Assembly: GCF_000220065.1 (NCBI RefSeq)
Contig: NZ_AFQU01000001.1
Location: 1,322,001-1,386,000, forward strand
Length of the DNA: 64,000 nucleotides
Reading direction: 5' to 3'
Source: Streptococcus sp. oral taxon 056 str. F0418
GTDB lineage: Bacteria; Bacillota; Bacilli; Lactobacillales; Streptococcaceae
Part shown: positions 48,370 to 57,220 of the stretch, piece after piece
How positions within the stretch are numbered: the stretch's first letter is position 1
How the letters are laid out: every line of letters begins with the position of its first letter
Made by a program: the position numbers and the translations under genes
Notes under the pieces: model-generated
Database searches by the model: none
What the model was told of the DNA's origin: nothing
What the model saw: only the letters and a program-made list of their open reading frames with translations

Positions 48370-49029
48370 ATGTCTGATGAAGAGAGATTGTTGGAAAGCT
48401 TGATAACGTATCTGATAGATGACCAAAAACATACTATGCGTATCTACGGTCATGGTGCTTCAGGAAAGTCAACTTTTGCTCGAAAGCTCCAACTAATGTT
48501 GGGTGAAGAACGAGCCAACCTGTTGACAACAGATCATTATGTAATTTCTGGAACTTATCGAGATTTGCTTAGTTCTAAGGATTTTCCTCATCAAAAAGTA
48601 ACAGCTTGCCTCCCAGCTGTTCATGAATTAAGCAGTTTGGAGCGAGATATTTGCGCCTTGCAGACTGGTCTGGACATTTTGACCATTGGCACATCTTGGT
48701 CACCCAGTTTGCGTTTATCAGCGCAAAAGCCAATTTTAATAGTAGAAGGTATGTCGGCTGCCTTTCTGCCAAAGAATCTGTTTGATTTATCAATTTGCTT
48801 TTACACGGATGATCAGACTGAGTTAAAGCGTCGCTTGGTAAGAGATGTGGCTGTACGGGAGCGCAAATCAGAGTGGGTAAAGCAGACGCATCTAGCTCGG
48901 CGAGAGCAATATAGGCGCTTTTATCAGATTTATGAAAAAGATGCAGATTTACTTATTAATCAATCCGGTGATCATTTTCTAGTAGAAAAACAAAGAAATA
49001 TAGAAGCGACTGCTTTTGATCATTTCTAA
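48370..49029 (+). CDS. Uridine-kinase-like P-loop protein
   Basis: About 219 residues. Walker A is YGHGASGKST at about residues 27-36. LLTTDHYVISGTYRD matches the DxY/DHY substrate motif of uridine kinase-like NTPases. PILIVEGMSAAFL is the Walker-B-like strand, and RRLVRDVAVRERK is the lid arginine cluster. The substrate is uncertain. ATG 48370 follows AAAGGAG; a TTG 15 bases upstream lies at the ribosome site. A CiaR-type sRNA promoter begins just after its stop. Confidence 0.8.
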   Translation: MSDEERLLESLITYLIDDQKHTMRIYGHGASGKSTFARKLQLMLGEERANLLTTDHYVISGTYRDLLSSKDFPHQKVTACLPAVHELSSLERDICALQTGLDILTIGTSWSPSLRLSAQKPILIVEGMSAAFLPKNLFDLSICFYTDDQTELKRRLVRDVAVRERKSEWVKQTHLARREQYRRFYQIYEKDADLLINQSGDHFLVEKQRNIEATAFDHF

Positions 49030-49034
49030 AAAAC

Positions 49035-49067
49035 TTTAAGTTTTCTTTAAGTAAGGGAATGTATGAT
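49035..49067 (+). promoter_or_regulatory. CiaR-type direct repeat and -10 of csRNA copy 3
   Basis: TTTAAG (49035-49040), five bases, TTTAAG (49046-49051), then TATGAT at 49062-49067. The spacing is identical to the other two sites in the window. Confidence 0.82.
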
Positions 49068-49073
49068 ATATCT

Positions 49074-49130
49074 ATCCTAAAATTTTTCATAATCTCCTAA
49101 AAAGTTACCAAGATTCTTGGTGGCTTTTTT
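49074..49130 (+). ncRNA. cia-dependent small RNA (csRNA family), short copy 3
   Basis: A predicted transcript of about 57 nt. It contains tcctaaaatttttcataatc (49075-49094), a trimmed version of the shared csRNA core, then a CTCCTAAAAAG stretch. Terminator ACCAAG/CTTGGT (49107-49121) with GGC and T7 ends it. Unlike copies 1 and 2 it has no 5' hairpin. It lies between the kinase-like gene and tadA. Confidence 0.75.
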
Positions 49131-49185
49131 TGGCTCTAAACATTATAATAGAGCAGAAGAGAATTTGAAGGATAAAAGAAAACCT

Positions 49186-49653
49186 ATGGATTATAGTCAA
49201 GAAGAAAAAGAATGCTTTATGCGAGAGGCTTTGAAAGAGGCTCAGATTGCTTTAGAAAACGATGAGATTCCAATCGGATGTGTCATTGTCAAAGATGGTC
49301 AGATTATTGGTCGTGGGCATAATGCACGTGAGGAATTGCAACGGGCAGTCATGCATGCGGAAATTATGGCTATTGAAGACGGAAATCGGCACGAAAATAG
49401 CTGGCGCTTGCTGGATACGACTCTTTTTGTGACCATTGAACCCTGTGTCATGTGTAGTGGAGCAATCGGTTTAGCGCGCATTCCCCATGTTGTCTACGGA
49501 GCAGCAAATCAGAAGTTTGGCGCAGCTGGCAGCCTTTATGATATTTTGACGGATGAACGTCTAAACCATCGAGTAGAAGTGGAGACAGGTGTTCTCCAAG
49601 AAGAGTGCGCTCAAATCATGCAAGATTTTTTCAGAAATCGTCGCCAAAAGTAA
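49186..49653 (+). CDS. tadA: tRNA-specific adenosine deaminase
   Basis: A 155-residue deaminase making inosine at tRNA-Arg wobble position 34. The zinc site is H57-A-E59 and P86-C-x2-C90 (EPCVMCSG). It starts MDYSQEEKECFMREAL at ATG 49186, which has GAAGGA before it. An earlier in-frame GTG-type start at 49117 would lie in the sRNA terminator and is rejected. TATAAT at 49144-49149 supplies its own promoter. Confidence 0.96.
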   Translation: MDYSQEEKECFMREALKEAQIALENDEIPIGCVIVKDGQIIGRGHNAREELQRAVMHAEIMAIEDGNRHENSWRLLDTTLFVTIEPCVMCSGAIGLARIPHVVYGAANQKFGAAGSLYDILTDERLNHRVEVETGVLQEECAQIMQDFFRNRRQK

Positions 49654-49676
49654 AAAAATATGATATACTATTCATG

Positions 49677-49750
49677 GAGCAACAGTTTTGCGTGAAGCGG
49701 GTCAGGGGAGGAATCCAGCAGCCCTAAGCGAAGTAAACTGTGTGCTCTTT
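49677..49750 (+). ncRNA. ffs: Signal recognition particle RNA (small 4.5S/scRNA type)
   Basis: The apical SRP domain is clear: GCGGGTCAGGGGAGGAATCC followed by AGCAGCCCTAAGC, the Ffh-binding loops. The outer stem pairs GAGC-ACAGTTT near 49677 with AAACTGT-GCTC near 49746, followed by T4. TGA-TATACT at 49661-49669 is an extended -10 seven bases upstream. A position just after tadA is the usual streptococcal location. Confidence 0.95.
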
Positions 49751-49763
49751 TCTATTGCTCTTA

Positions 49764-50230
49764 ATGAATCAAGCCTGAAAGGTGCAGATGAATCTTAGAG
49801 CTATGGATGCAGTTTTTCCCATAAGGGAAAAATCTGTAAACTGGATAGAGTCTTTTAGTGAATCAAGTCCAGAGGACGCAGATGAACTTAGGTACATTGA
49901 TGCAGTTCGAGCAACGCGAGAACTACGTTCCAATATTGAATGAGTCAAGCCTGAAAGGCGCAGATGAATTTTAGAGCAATGGATGGGAGTGGAACAGAAC
50001 TTTTGTTCGTAGTTCCACCCCCGCAAGGCTGATTAGGCTTTCTTCTAAACTTGTAAAGTGAAAGAAGAGCCAATCAGCTACTGCGTTAAACTGCTAGACT
50101 AATATTTTGTTGAGATGGAAGTAAGTCAATACTTGTAAACCGTATAAAAATCCTTAACGAATCAAGTCCAAAGGACGCAGATGAGCTTAGGAACATTGAT
50201 GCAGTTCGAGCGAAGCAAGAACTAGATTCC
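49764..50230 (+). repeat. Interspersed repeat family in the ffs-pgi intergenic region
   Basis: The 49754-50501 stretch has no credible gene. Four related units share GAATCAAG-CC-A-AGG-CGCAGATGA-CTTAG: about 49764-49812, 49859-49932, 49940-49984 and 50158-50230. Units 2 and 4 end with a GTTC...GAAC hairpin and TTCC. Unit 1 carries TTTTTCCC-ATAA-GGGAAAAA and unit 3 carries GTGGAAC...GTTCCAC instead. So the left part is conserved and the right hairpin is swapped. Confidence 0.75.
50028..50078 (+). repeat. Long imperfect inverted repeat
   Basis: GCTGATTAGGCTTTCTTC (50028-50045) pairs with GAAGAGCCAATCAGC (50064-50078) with few mismatches, between repeat units 3 and 4. There is no T run, so it is not an obvious terminator. 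Confidence 0.6.
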
Positions 50231-50458
50231 GATTAGAAAGCCTCATTTGAGAATTTTCCATTGAGGAAATATATAAGAAATGTTCTGGTCTGGGATAGAA
50301 TCTTAGGCTTTTTTCTATGAAGAGGAACCCTAAGCGGAGCAGGAGAAATTCAGTAAATTACGCAAACGATTGCTTTGAAGTGCCTATTAGCTTTTGCTAA
50401 CTTGCAAAAAAATAAATTGGAAGCGTTTTAAAGCGAGGTTTTGCTTGCTAAAAAAGTC

Positions 50459-50472
50459 TTAAAGCGTTATCA
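50459..50472 (+). promoter_or_regulatory. Possible cre site before pgi
   Basis: TTAAAGCGTTATCA differs from the cre consensus at one conserved base. A second, AAGCGTTTTAAAGC, lies about 40 bases upstream. Both are in the pgi promoter region. Confidence 0.4.
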
Positions 50473-50501
50473 TATTAAAGAAAAGAAAATGGAGGAATAT
50501 C

Positions 50502-51851
50502 ATGTCACATATTAAATTTGACTATTCAAAAGTTTTGGAAAAATTTGTTGCTCCACATGAAGTGGAATACATGCAATCACAAGTAACAGCAGCAGATGAA
50601 TTAATCCGCAAAGGAACTGGTGCTGGTAGCGACTTTTTAGGTTGGTTGGACCTTCCTGAAAATTACGACCGCGAAGAATTTGACCGCATCTTGAAAGCTG
50701 CTGAGCAAATCAAAGCAGACAGCGATGTCTTGGTTGTGATCGGTATCGGTGGATCTTATCTTGGTGCTAAAGCAGCCATCGACTTCTTGAACCATCACTT
50801 TGCGAACTTGCAAACAAAAGAAGAACGCAAAGCCCCACAAATCCTTTACGCCGGAAACTCAATTTCATCTACTTACCTTGCTGACTTGGTAGAGTACGTA
50901 GCAGACAAAGACTTCTCAGTAAACGTGATTTCTAAATCAGGTACAACAACTGAACCAGCGATCGCTTTCCGTGTCTTCAAAGAACTTTTGGTGAAGAAAT
51001 ACGGTCAAGAAGAAGCCAACAAACGGATCTACGCAACAACTGACCGCCAAAAAGGTGCTGTTAAGGTTGAAGCGGATGCGAACGGTTGGGAAACATTTGT
51101 GGTTCCAGATGACATCGGTGGACGTTTCTCAGTCTTGACAGCAGTTGGCTTGCTTCCAATCGCTGCATCAGGAGCAGACATCAAAGCCCTTATGGAAGGT
51201 GCAAATGCAGCTCGTAAAGACTACACTTCAGACAAACTTTCTGAAAATGAAGCTTACCAATACGCAGCCGTTCGTAACATCCTTTACCGCAAAGGCTACG
51301 CTACTGAAATCTTGGTAAACTACGAGCCATCACTTCAATACTTCTCAGAATGGTGGAAACAATTGGCTGGTGAATCAGAAGGAAAAGACCAAAAAGGAAT
51401 CTATCCAACTTCAGCTAACTTCTCAACTGACTTGCACTCATTGGGTCAATTTATCCAAGAAGGAACTCGCATCATGTTTGAAACAGTTGTCCGTGTTGAC
51501 AAACCACGCAAGAACGTGATTATCCCTAGCTTGGAAGAAGACCTTGACGGACTTGGTTACCTTCAAGGAAAAGACGTTGACTTTGTAAACAAAAAAGCAA
51601 CTGACGGTGTTCTTCTTGCCCACACTGATGGTGATGTACCAAATATGTATGTGACTCTTCCGGAGCAAGACGCTTTCACTCTTGGTTATACTATCTACTT
51701 CTTCGAATTGGCCATTGCCCTTTCAGGTTACTTGAATGCCATCAACCCATTTGACCAACCAGGTGTTGAAGCATACAAACGCAATATGTTTGCACTTCTT
51801 GGTAAACCAGGATTTGAAGATTTGAGCAAGGAACTCAACGCTCGTTTGTAA
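50502..51851 (+). CDS. pgi: Glucose-6-phosphate isomerase
   Basis: A 449-residue enzyme of glycolysis interconverting glucose-6-P and fructose-6-[19 protein letters not shown] and [16 protein letters not shown] are the SIS-domain phosphate loops. [16 protein letters not shown] follows, and the catalytic histidine is in [11 protein letters not shown]. Codon use is highly biased (AAC, GAC, TTC), as for an abundant protein. GGAGGAATATC precedes the ATG. Confidence 0.98.
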   Translation: MSHIKFDYSKVLEKFVAPHEVEYMQSQVTAADELIRKGTGAGSDFLGWLDLPENYDREEFDRILKAAEQIKADSDVLVVIGIGGSYLGAKAAIDFLNHHFANLQTKEERKAPQILYAGNSISSTYLADLVEYVADKDFSVNVISKSGTTTEPAIAFRVFKELLVKKYGQEEANKRIYATTDRQKGAVKVEADANGWETFVVPDDIGGRFSVLTAVGLLPIAASGADIKALMEGANAARKDYTSDKLSENEAYQYAAVRNILYRKGYATEILVNYEPSLQYFSEWWKQLAGESEGKDQKGIYPTSANFSTDLHSLGQFIQEGTRIMFETVVRVDKPRKNVIIPSLEEDLDGLGYLQGKDVDFVNKKATDGVLLAHTDGDVPNMYVTLPEQDAFTLGYTIYFFELAIALSGYLNAINPFDQPGVEAYKRNMFALLGKPGFEDLSKELNARL

Positions 51852-51876
51852 AGCGATTAGAGATATAGATTTTATA

Positions 51877-51905
51877 AAGCTAGGACAGAGGTTCTAGCTT
51901 TTTTT
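51877..51905 (+). terminator. pgi terminator
   Basis: AAGCTAGGAC pairs with GTTCTAGCTT, followed by T5. Confidence 0.85.
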
Positions 51906-51977
51906 GTATAAAATAGTCAAAAAGTTTTTAAATAGTTAATGTTAGAACATAAAAATATGGTAAAAAGGAGATTATTG

Positions 51978-52493
51978 ATGAAACGAAATTTCAAAATAAT
52001 AAGATTGTTGAGCTAATATTTTAATACTAACAGCTTGTGCTAAAACGGCAACACAATCGAAAAAACAGAAGGTAAGGATATAGCTTCCTCTACTAATTCT
52101 GTATCAAAAGAGAAGAAAACATATGGTATTGGGGATAAGATAACATTTGAAGGGAAAGCGGAATATACCATCACGAATGTTGAATGGACAGAAGAACGCA
52201 ATCAATTTGAACAAAGCAATCCTGAAAAAGTCTTAAAAGTGACATACAATGTGACCAATTTATCGGATAAAGATGCAGTTGTGGGTATGGGAATGGACTT
52301 GTATGTGGGTGGCAAAAAAATGGAAACCTATGCAAATTCAAATACCACGGAAACGATTTCAGCAGGACGTAGTTATGAAGGAGCGGTCCAGCATTTTGGT
52401 GTGAATGGTTCAGGAAGTAAAGAACTTGAAATCAAACCTTTTATGGATTTTTCAGGAACTAAGCCGGCTATTGTTACTTTTGAACTTGATTAA
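51978..52493 (+). pseudogene. Small lipoprotein with a disrupted signal-peptide region
   Basis: AAAAAGGAG precedes ATG 51978, but stops occur at about codons 13 and 22 of that frame. A lipobox-like CTA ACA GCT TGT (LTAC, near 52027-52038) is in a different frame from both the ATG and the body. The body frame reads on from about 52057 (EKTEGKDIASS) and keeps DKITFEGKAEYTITNVEW, VTYNVTNLSDKDAVVG and a FELD end, resembling DUF4352-type surface lipoproteins. At least two shifts within 80 bases are needed to explain this, so decay or several sequence errors. Confidence 0.6.
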
Positions 52494-52536
52494 ATAAGCC
52501 TACGAATAGTTGATGATAGGATTACATTTCTTTAAG

Positions 52537-52565
52537 CCTAAGACAAGTACTGTCTAGGTTTTTTT
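52537..52565 (+). terminator. Terminator after the lipoprotein remnant
   Basis: CCTAAGACA and TGTCTAGG form the stem around AGTAC, followed by T7. Confidence 0.8.
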
Positions 52566-52646
52566 AGCTTAAACGAATGTGATTTTATGCCCCTTACAGA
52601 AATTTTACAAATTTTTTTCTATCATCTTTTTTCTTGAAAATATTTA

Positions 52647-52655
52647 TGTTACAAT
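52647..52655 (+). promoter_or_regulatory. Extended -10 promoter giving a probable leaderless EamA mRNA
   Basis: TGT-TACAAT at 52647-52655, then six bases, then ATG at 52662. No proper ribosome site lies between. Confidence 0.6.
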
Positions 52656-52661
52656 GGAAAA

Positions 52662-53572
52662 ATGAATAAGTATCAGAAACAGATTTTTAAAGGGACTTTG
52701 TATGCCCTATTATCCGGTATTGTTTGGGGAATTTGTGGAATTTTAGGAGAATATTTTTTTGCTCACTATTCAGTGACTTCTGGCTGGATTACTTCTATGC
52801 GATTGGTTATTGCTGGGCTGGTTGTTCTAGTCATAGCTGCAATCCAAGATTCTAAAAAAATCTGGGGCATTTGGAAGAAAAAAAGAATATTTTCCCTTTT
52901 GTGACCTATGCTATTTTAGGTGTTTTTTCGGTTCAATTTTTCTTTTATCTCTGCATCCAGTATTCTAATGCTGTAACTGCGACGATTTTACAGTATATTA
53001 GCCCAGTTTTTATGTTGGTCTATGATTTTTTTATTGCCAAAAAACGTATTTCAAATACGGCTTTGATTTATGTGGTTTTAGCTATGGCTGGCGTATTTTT
53101 AATGACAACAAAAGGGGATTTGTCTAATCTCTCCATTACACCCCTAGCGCTTTTATTTGGTCTTCTCAGTGCTTTAGCAGTTGTATTTAATGTTGTCTTA
53201 CCTCAACGCTTTGCTAGACGTTATGGCCTGCTTAATACTGTAGGTTGGGGGATGTTAACAGCCGGGCTACTTAGTAATTTTCTCTATCCGATCTACCATG
53301 TTCCATTTAAATTAGACGGTTTGAGTATTGCTATTTCTATTATCATTGCTCTTTTTGGAACGGCCTTTTCTTTTTTGATATCTATGAAGGCGGCTTCTTT
53401 GGTGTCACCTTTGATTGTAGCTGTTGTAGGAGCAAGTGAGCCTTTATCGTCGGCTGTATTGAGTGTCTTATTTCTTGGGATGGTTTTGGATATGCCTTTG
53501 GTGATTGCTATGCTACTGATTATTGTGCCGATGGCCCTCTTATCAATCGAGGAGTCTACACTAAAGAAATGA
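52662..53572 (+). CDS. EamA/DMT-family transporter, frameshifted at codon ~73
   Basis: A ten-helix drug/metabolite transporter of 303 residues when repaired. The first part ends at TGA 52904 after SKKIWGIWKKK; the second half continues in another frame with NIFPFVTYAILGVFSVQFF. One more A in the A7 run at 52878-52884 joins both into 304 codons. Two EamA repeats are visible: GIVWGICGILGEYFF in the first and ALLFGLLSALAVVFNVV plus VVGASEPLSSAVLSVLF in the second. The substrate is unknown. It has a leaderless-type start and its own terminator. Confidence 0.85.
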
Positions 53573-53598
53573 TTTTTCAGTTATGGATCGTTAAATAT

Positions 53599-53632
53599 AA
53601 AGAGGGTTTATGTTGGTATCAACCCTCTTTTT
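53599..53632 (+). terminator. Terminator after the EamA gene
   Basis: AAAGAGGGTT pairs with AACCCTCTTT, with T5 at the end. Confidence 0.88.
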
Positions 53633-53764
53633 GATACATCAAGGCTAAGGTAAGACTTGTTATGTGTTATAATAAAAGCCAATAGATTGTAAACTTCTGC
53701 ATCAGGATTTGTCCGACTAAAAGATAATGAAGCTGGACAAGAGCTTTGATAAAAGGGGATGAAT

Positions 53765-54304
53765 ATGGGAAAAAAGGAATTGAGACAGCTTGTTTTGAAT
53801 CAAATGAAACAACTTTCTACGGATGAAAAAAAACTGGCTGACGACTGGCTAACGCAACGACTGCTTCAATCGACAGCCTATCAACAGGCAAAAGTAATTG
53901 CAACGTATCTATCTATGCCACATGAAGTAGATACTTCATCTTTTGTCATGCAAGCTCTGCTGGATGGCAAACAAATCTTGATACCTAAGACCTACCCTAA
54001 AGGGAAAATGATTTTTGTAGAATATGATGAGAAGTCTTTGCAAAAAAGCACTTTTGGTCTTCTAGAGCCAGTAAGTAGCCTTGCTGTGAATAAGGAAGAG
54101 ATTGATCTTATCCATGTGCCTGGTGTGGTATTTAATCCTAAGGGATTTAGAATTGGCTATGGTGGTGGTTATTATGATCGCTATTTGGCAGATTTTAAAA
54201 AGCAGACGATCAGTACTATTTATCAAGTGCAGCAGGCAGGCTTTATTCCTGCAAAACATGATATTGCAGTAAAGGAGTTGATTACGTATGAAACAAATGT
54301 TTGA
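53765..54304 (+). CDS. 5-formyltetrahydrofolate cyclo-ligase
   Basis: About 179 residues. It recycles 5-formyl-THF to 5,10-methenyl-THF using ATP. VIATYLSMPHEVDTS and KQILIPKTYPKGKMIF hold the ATP-binding side, and GFRIGYGGGYYDRYLADF is the diagnostic C-terminal block. AAAAGGGG ends six bases before ATG 53765; ATG 53759 overlaps that site and is less likely. An A8 run at 53826-53833 is intact here. TGT-TATAAT at 53665-53673 is the promoter. It overlaps the rhomboid gene. Confidence 0.93.
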   Translation: MGKKELRQLVLNQMKQLSTDEKKLADDWLTQRLLQSTAYQQAKVIATYLSMPHEVDTSSFVMQALLDGKQILIPKTYPKGKMIFVEYDEKSLQKSTFGLLEPVSSLAVNKEEIDLIHVPGVVFNPKGFRIGYGGGYYDRYLADFKKQTISTIYQVQQAGFIPAKHDIAVKELITYETNV

Positions 54305-54971
54305 TAGGGACTACCCGGTCACTAGTATCTTGCTTATTATTACAACGATTATATTTATTTTGATGTTTGCTTCCTACGGTTTCCAATATGAGGGACTGGA
54401 AGCTTTATATCAATTTGGAGCGGTACATGGCTACACCATACAAGCTGATCCAAGTCAATTTTGGAGAGTATTTTCTGCTATGTTTATTCATATTGGCCTC
54501 GAACATTTTGTTGTCAATATGCTGACGCTTTATTTCCTTGGTCGACAAATTGAGGCGATTTTTGGTTCTTGGAAATTCTTATTATTGTACTTGATGTCAG
54601 GTGTTATGGGCAATGTTTTTGTGATATATTTTTCGCCCGATACCCTGGCAGCAGGTGCGTCTACATCATTGTTTGGACTCTTTTCTTCGGTTATTGTATT
54701 ACGATATACGACACGCAATTACTACATCCAGCAGTTGGGGCAATCCTATATGAGCCTACTGGCTGTCAATCTTATCATGAGTTTCTTGCCAGGAATCAGT
54801 CTTGCTGGACATTTAGGAGGTCTTGTAGGAGGAGCATTAGGTGCGGTGATTTTGCCGGTTTCAGGAGAACGCTATGCTTTTACTTTGTCTCAGAGATTAA
54901 TGGCAACATTGGCTTATATAGGATTAGCGCTCTTTCTTATCTTTATGCTGTTTCAACGACCGTTTCATTAA
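54288..54971 (+). CDS. Rhomboid-family intramembrane serine protease
   Basis: A 227-residue protein with about six to seven helices. The catalytic serine lies in AAGASTSLFGLFSS and the histidine in LAGHLGGLVGGALGAVI. IHIGLEHFVVNMLTLYFLG is the conserved loop-1/helix-2 HxxxN block. It cleaves membrane protein segments. Its ATG overlaps the folate cyclo-ligase gene by 17 bases. A convergent galU gene follows, with no clear terminator in the 120-base gap. Confidence 0.93.
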   Translation: MKQMFDRDYPVTSILLIITTIIFILMFASYGFQYEGLEALYQFGAVHGYTIQADPSQFWRVFSAMFIHIGLEHFVVNMLTLYFLGRQIEAIFGSWKFLLLYLMSGVMGNVFVIYFSPDTLAAGASTSLFGLFSSVIVLRYTTRNYYIQQLGQSYMSLLAVNLIMSFLPGISLAGHLGGLVGGALGAVILPVSGERYAFTLSQRLMATLAYIGLALFLIFMLFQRPFH

Positions 54972-55092
54972 TTTAAGTTAGCGACTTATTAAAATAAGTT
55001 TTCAAGAAATACGCAACACAAATGGTATGAAATGCTTTTTGATCTTTTAAAAGAGAGTTGAATGTCTTGAGTCTCAAAATTAACTAAAAAAA

Positions 55093-55992
55093 TTATTTTT
55101 GTTTGCTTTCTAATTTTTTGCCTAGATCAATAATGTACTGCTCTAAGTCATCTTTGACTTGAGGGTGTTTGAGAGCGTAGTCGATAGATGTCTTCATAAA
55201 GCCAAACTTATCACCGACATCATAACGATTTCCTTTAAACTCTCGAGCAAATACACGTTGCGTTTTATTCAGGGTGTCAATAGCGTCAGTTAACTGGATT
55301 TCGTTGCCAGCTCCTGGCGCTTGATTTTCTAAAATTTCAAAAATTTCAGGTGTTAATAAGTAGCGACCAATAATGGCCAAATCGCTTGGAGCTTCTTCAG
55401 GGCTTGGTTTTTCTACAAATTTCTCAACACTGTATAGACCATTGACGCCATCGCCTTGTGGTGCTATGACACCATAAGAGGATACTTCGTCGTGTGGTAC
55501 TTGCATGACAGCAATAGTTGAAGCATGGGTTGCTTCATAATCATTCATCAGTTGCTTGGTTAGTGGGATCGATTTGTCATTGGTAATATCCATGAGGTCA
55601 TCTCCCAACATGACAACAAAAGGCTCATTTCCGACAAAGGCTTTAGCTTGTAAAACAGCATCTCCTAGTCCACGCGGATGACTCTGGCGAATGAAGTGTA
55701 GTCCAATGCCAGTAGTCTCATCCACTAATTTTAGCAAATCGTTTTTCCCTTTTTCTTTGAGGTTGTATTCTAACTCAAAGTTGGAGTCAAAGTGGTCTTC
55801 GATTGAGCGTTTTGACTTTCCGGTTACGACTAAAATGTCATCGATACCAGATTTGAGCGCTTCTTCGACGATAAATTGAATGGTTGGCTTGTCTACAATA
55901 GGTAGCATTTCTTTTGCTAGAGCCTTGGTAGCAGGTAAGAAACGTGTACCAAGACCAGCAGCTGGAATGACAGCTTTTTTAACTTTTGACAT
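55093..55992 (-). CDS. galU: UTP-glucose-1-phosphate uridylyltransferase
   Basis: A 299-residue enzyme making UDP-glucose for glycolipids, teichoic acid and capsule. [20 protein letters not shown] and [20 protein letters not shown] are the nucleotide-binding signature. MLGDDLMDI and [12 protein letters not shown] follow. The start at 55992 ([10 protein letters not shown]) has GAAAGGA before it on the minus strand. It lies directly after gpsA in the same direction, so the two form an operon. Confidence 0.97.
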   Translation of the reverse strand: MSKVKKAVIPAAGLGTRFLPATKALAKEMLPIVDKPTIQFIVEEALKSGIDDILVVTGKSKRSIEDHFDSNFELEYNLKEKGKNDLLKLVDETTGIGLHFIRQSHPRGLGDAVLQAKAFVGNEPFVVMLGDDLMDITNDKSIPLTKQLMNDYEATHASTIAVMQVPHDEVSSYGVIAPQGDGVNGLYSVEKFVEKPSPEEAPSDLAIIGRYLLTPEIFEILENQAPGAGNEIQLTDAIDTLNKTQRVFAREFKGNRYDVGDKFGFMKTSIDYALKHPQVKDDLEQYIIDLGKKLESKQK

Positions 55993-56020
55993 TATTAAAT
56001 CCTTTCTATATATAAAATGG

Positions 56021-57037
56021 TTAAGTCCATTCGTTTTCTGCTTTGAATTCATTGTTCATGATTTCAAAGATAGCATCTTTAATATCCTGATGTTCGTAGA
56101 TAACTTTATAAATTGCCTGTGTGATAGGCATATAGACATCTAATTCTTGAGCCAGTTCATATGCAGCTTTGGTTGTAGAGATTCCTTCAATAACCATGCC
56201 CATATTGACTTCAATATCGGCTAATTTTTGACCTCGCCCGAGTGCGTCTCCTGCTCTCCAGTTACGTGAGTGAACAGATGTTCCAGTCACAATCAAATCA
56301 CCAACTCCAGACAATCCGCTGTAGGTCAGTGGATTAGCGCCAAGTTTGACACCAAGTCGAGTGATTTCGGCCAGACCACGGGTAATAATAGCAGCTTTGG
56401 CATTGTCTCCATAGCCTAAACCATGTAGAGCACCAGCTCCGACAGCAATGATATTTTTTAAAGCCCCTGCTGTCTCAACGCCAACTACGTCTGTATTTGT
56501 GTAGAGGCGGAAGTAGTGATTGCTGAAGAGTTTTTGTACGTATTTAGCGGTCTCTAAGTCTTTGGAAGCAGCGGTAATGAGAGTGATGTCTCGAACGATG
56601 GTTTCTTCTGCATGGCTGGGACCTGAAACAACGACAATTTCACTGCGTAGGTTTGCTGGAATTTCTTCTTCCAGAATTGTTGAAATACGCTCATGACTGT
56701 CGGGTTCTAAGCCTTTTGAAGCATGCATGATCTTGACTTTATGATCAAGTATTTGAGCTACTTGTTTAGCGACCAGTCGTGTGACCTTAGTTGGTACAAC
56801 AAATAAGACAGCATCTACGCCCTCTAAAGCCTCTTCTAAGCTATGGTAAGCTCTAATTTTTTCATCGAGTATGATATCTTTGAAATAACGTTTATTGGTA
56901 TGTGCTTGATTGATTTCATCGATCTGCTCGGCAATATTTCCCCAGATTCGGACTTCGTGGCCGTTGTCATTTAATACTTGCGACAAGGCTGTTCCCCAAG
57001 AACCTGGACCGATTACAGCAACTCGTTGTTTATCCAT
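56021..57037 (-). CDS. gpsA: NAD(P)H-dependent glycerol-3-phosphate dehydrogenase
   Basis: About 338 residues. It supplies sn-glycerol-3-phosphate for phospholipids. [17 protein letters not shown] is the GxGxxG nucleotide fold, VSGPSHAEE and [21 protein letters not shown] hold the catalytic lysine, and [13 protein letters not shown] is the substrate-binding part. ATG 57037 gives the usual N-terminus MDKQRVAV; an ATG 15 bases earlier is possible, and neither has a strong ribosome site. It is cotranscribed with galU. Confidence 0.96.
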   Translation of the reverse strand: MDKQRVAVIGPGSWGTALSQVLNDNGHEVRIWGNIAEQIDEINQAHTNKRYFKDIILDEKIRAYHSLEEALEGVDAVLFVVPTKVTRLVAKQVAQILDHKVKIMHASKGLEPDSHERISTILEEEIPANLRSEIVVVSGPSHAEETIVRDITLITAASKDLETAKYVQKLFSNHYFRLYTNTDVVGVETAGALKNIIAVGAGALHGLGYGDNAKAAIITRGLAEITRLGVKLGANPLTYSGLSGVGDLIVTGTSVHSRNWRAGDALGRGQKLADIEVNMGMVIEGISTTKAAYELAQELDVYMPITQAIYKVIYEHQDIKDAIFEIMNNEFKAENEWT

Positions 57038-57220
57038 TTTGTATTTTTCCATTTCTAACTAGACTATTCTCTTCTATTTTACCATATTAAAAGAAAAAAT
57101 CGTTTACAAAGTAAAATGTGGTATCTTTTCTGTTAAAAGTTGGGCTTATAATTTTATTTTACTTTTATCTATGATATAGTTAAGAGAATACAAGAGAGAG
57201 GATAGAAAGATAGGGGAATT

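Noticed and set aside
49117-49185. Longer tadA starting at 49117
   Set aside because: It would begin inside the csRNA terminator; ATG 49186 has a ribosome site and the family N-terminus.
49764-50230. CRISPR or tRNA cluster in the repeat region after ffs
   Set aside because: Repeat spacing is irregular and no cloverleaf or CCA end is seen.
54530-54976. Alternate-frame open reading frames inside the rhomboid gene
   Set aside because: The rhomboid frame has full catalytic motifs; these are shadows.
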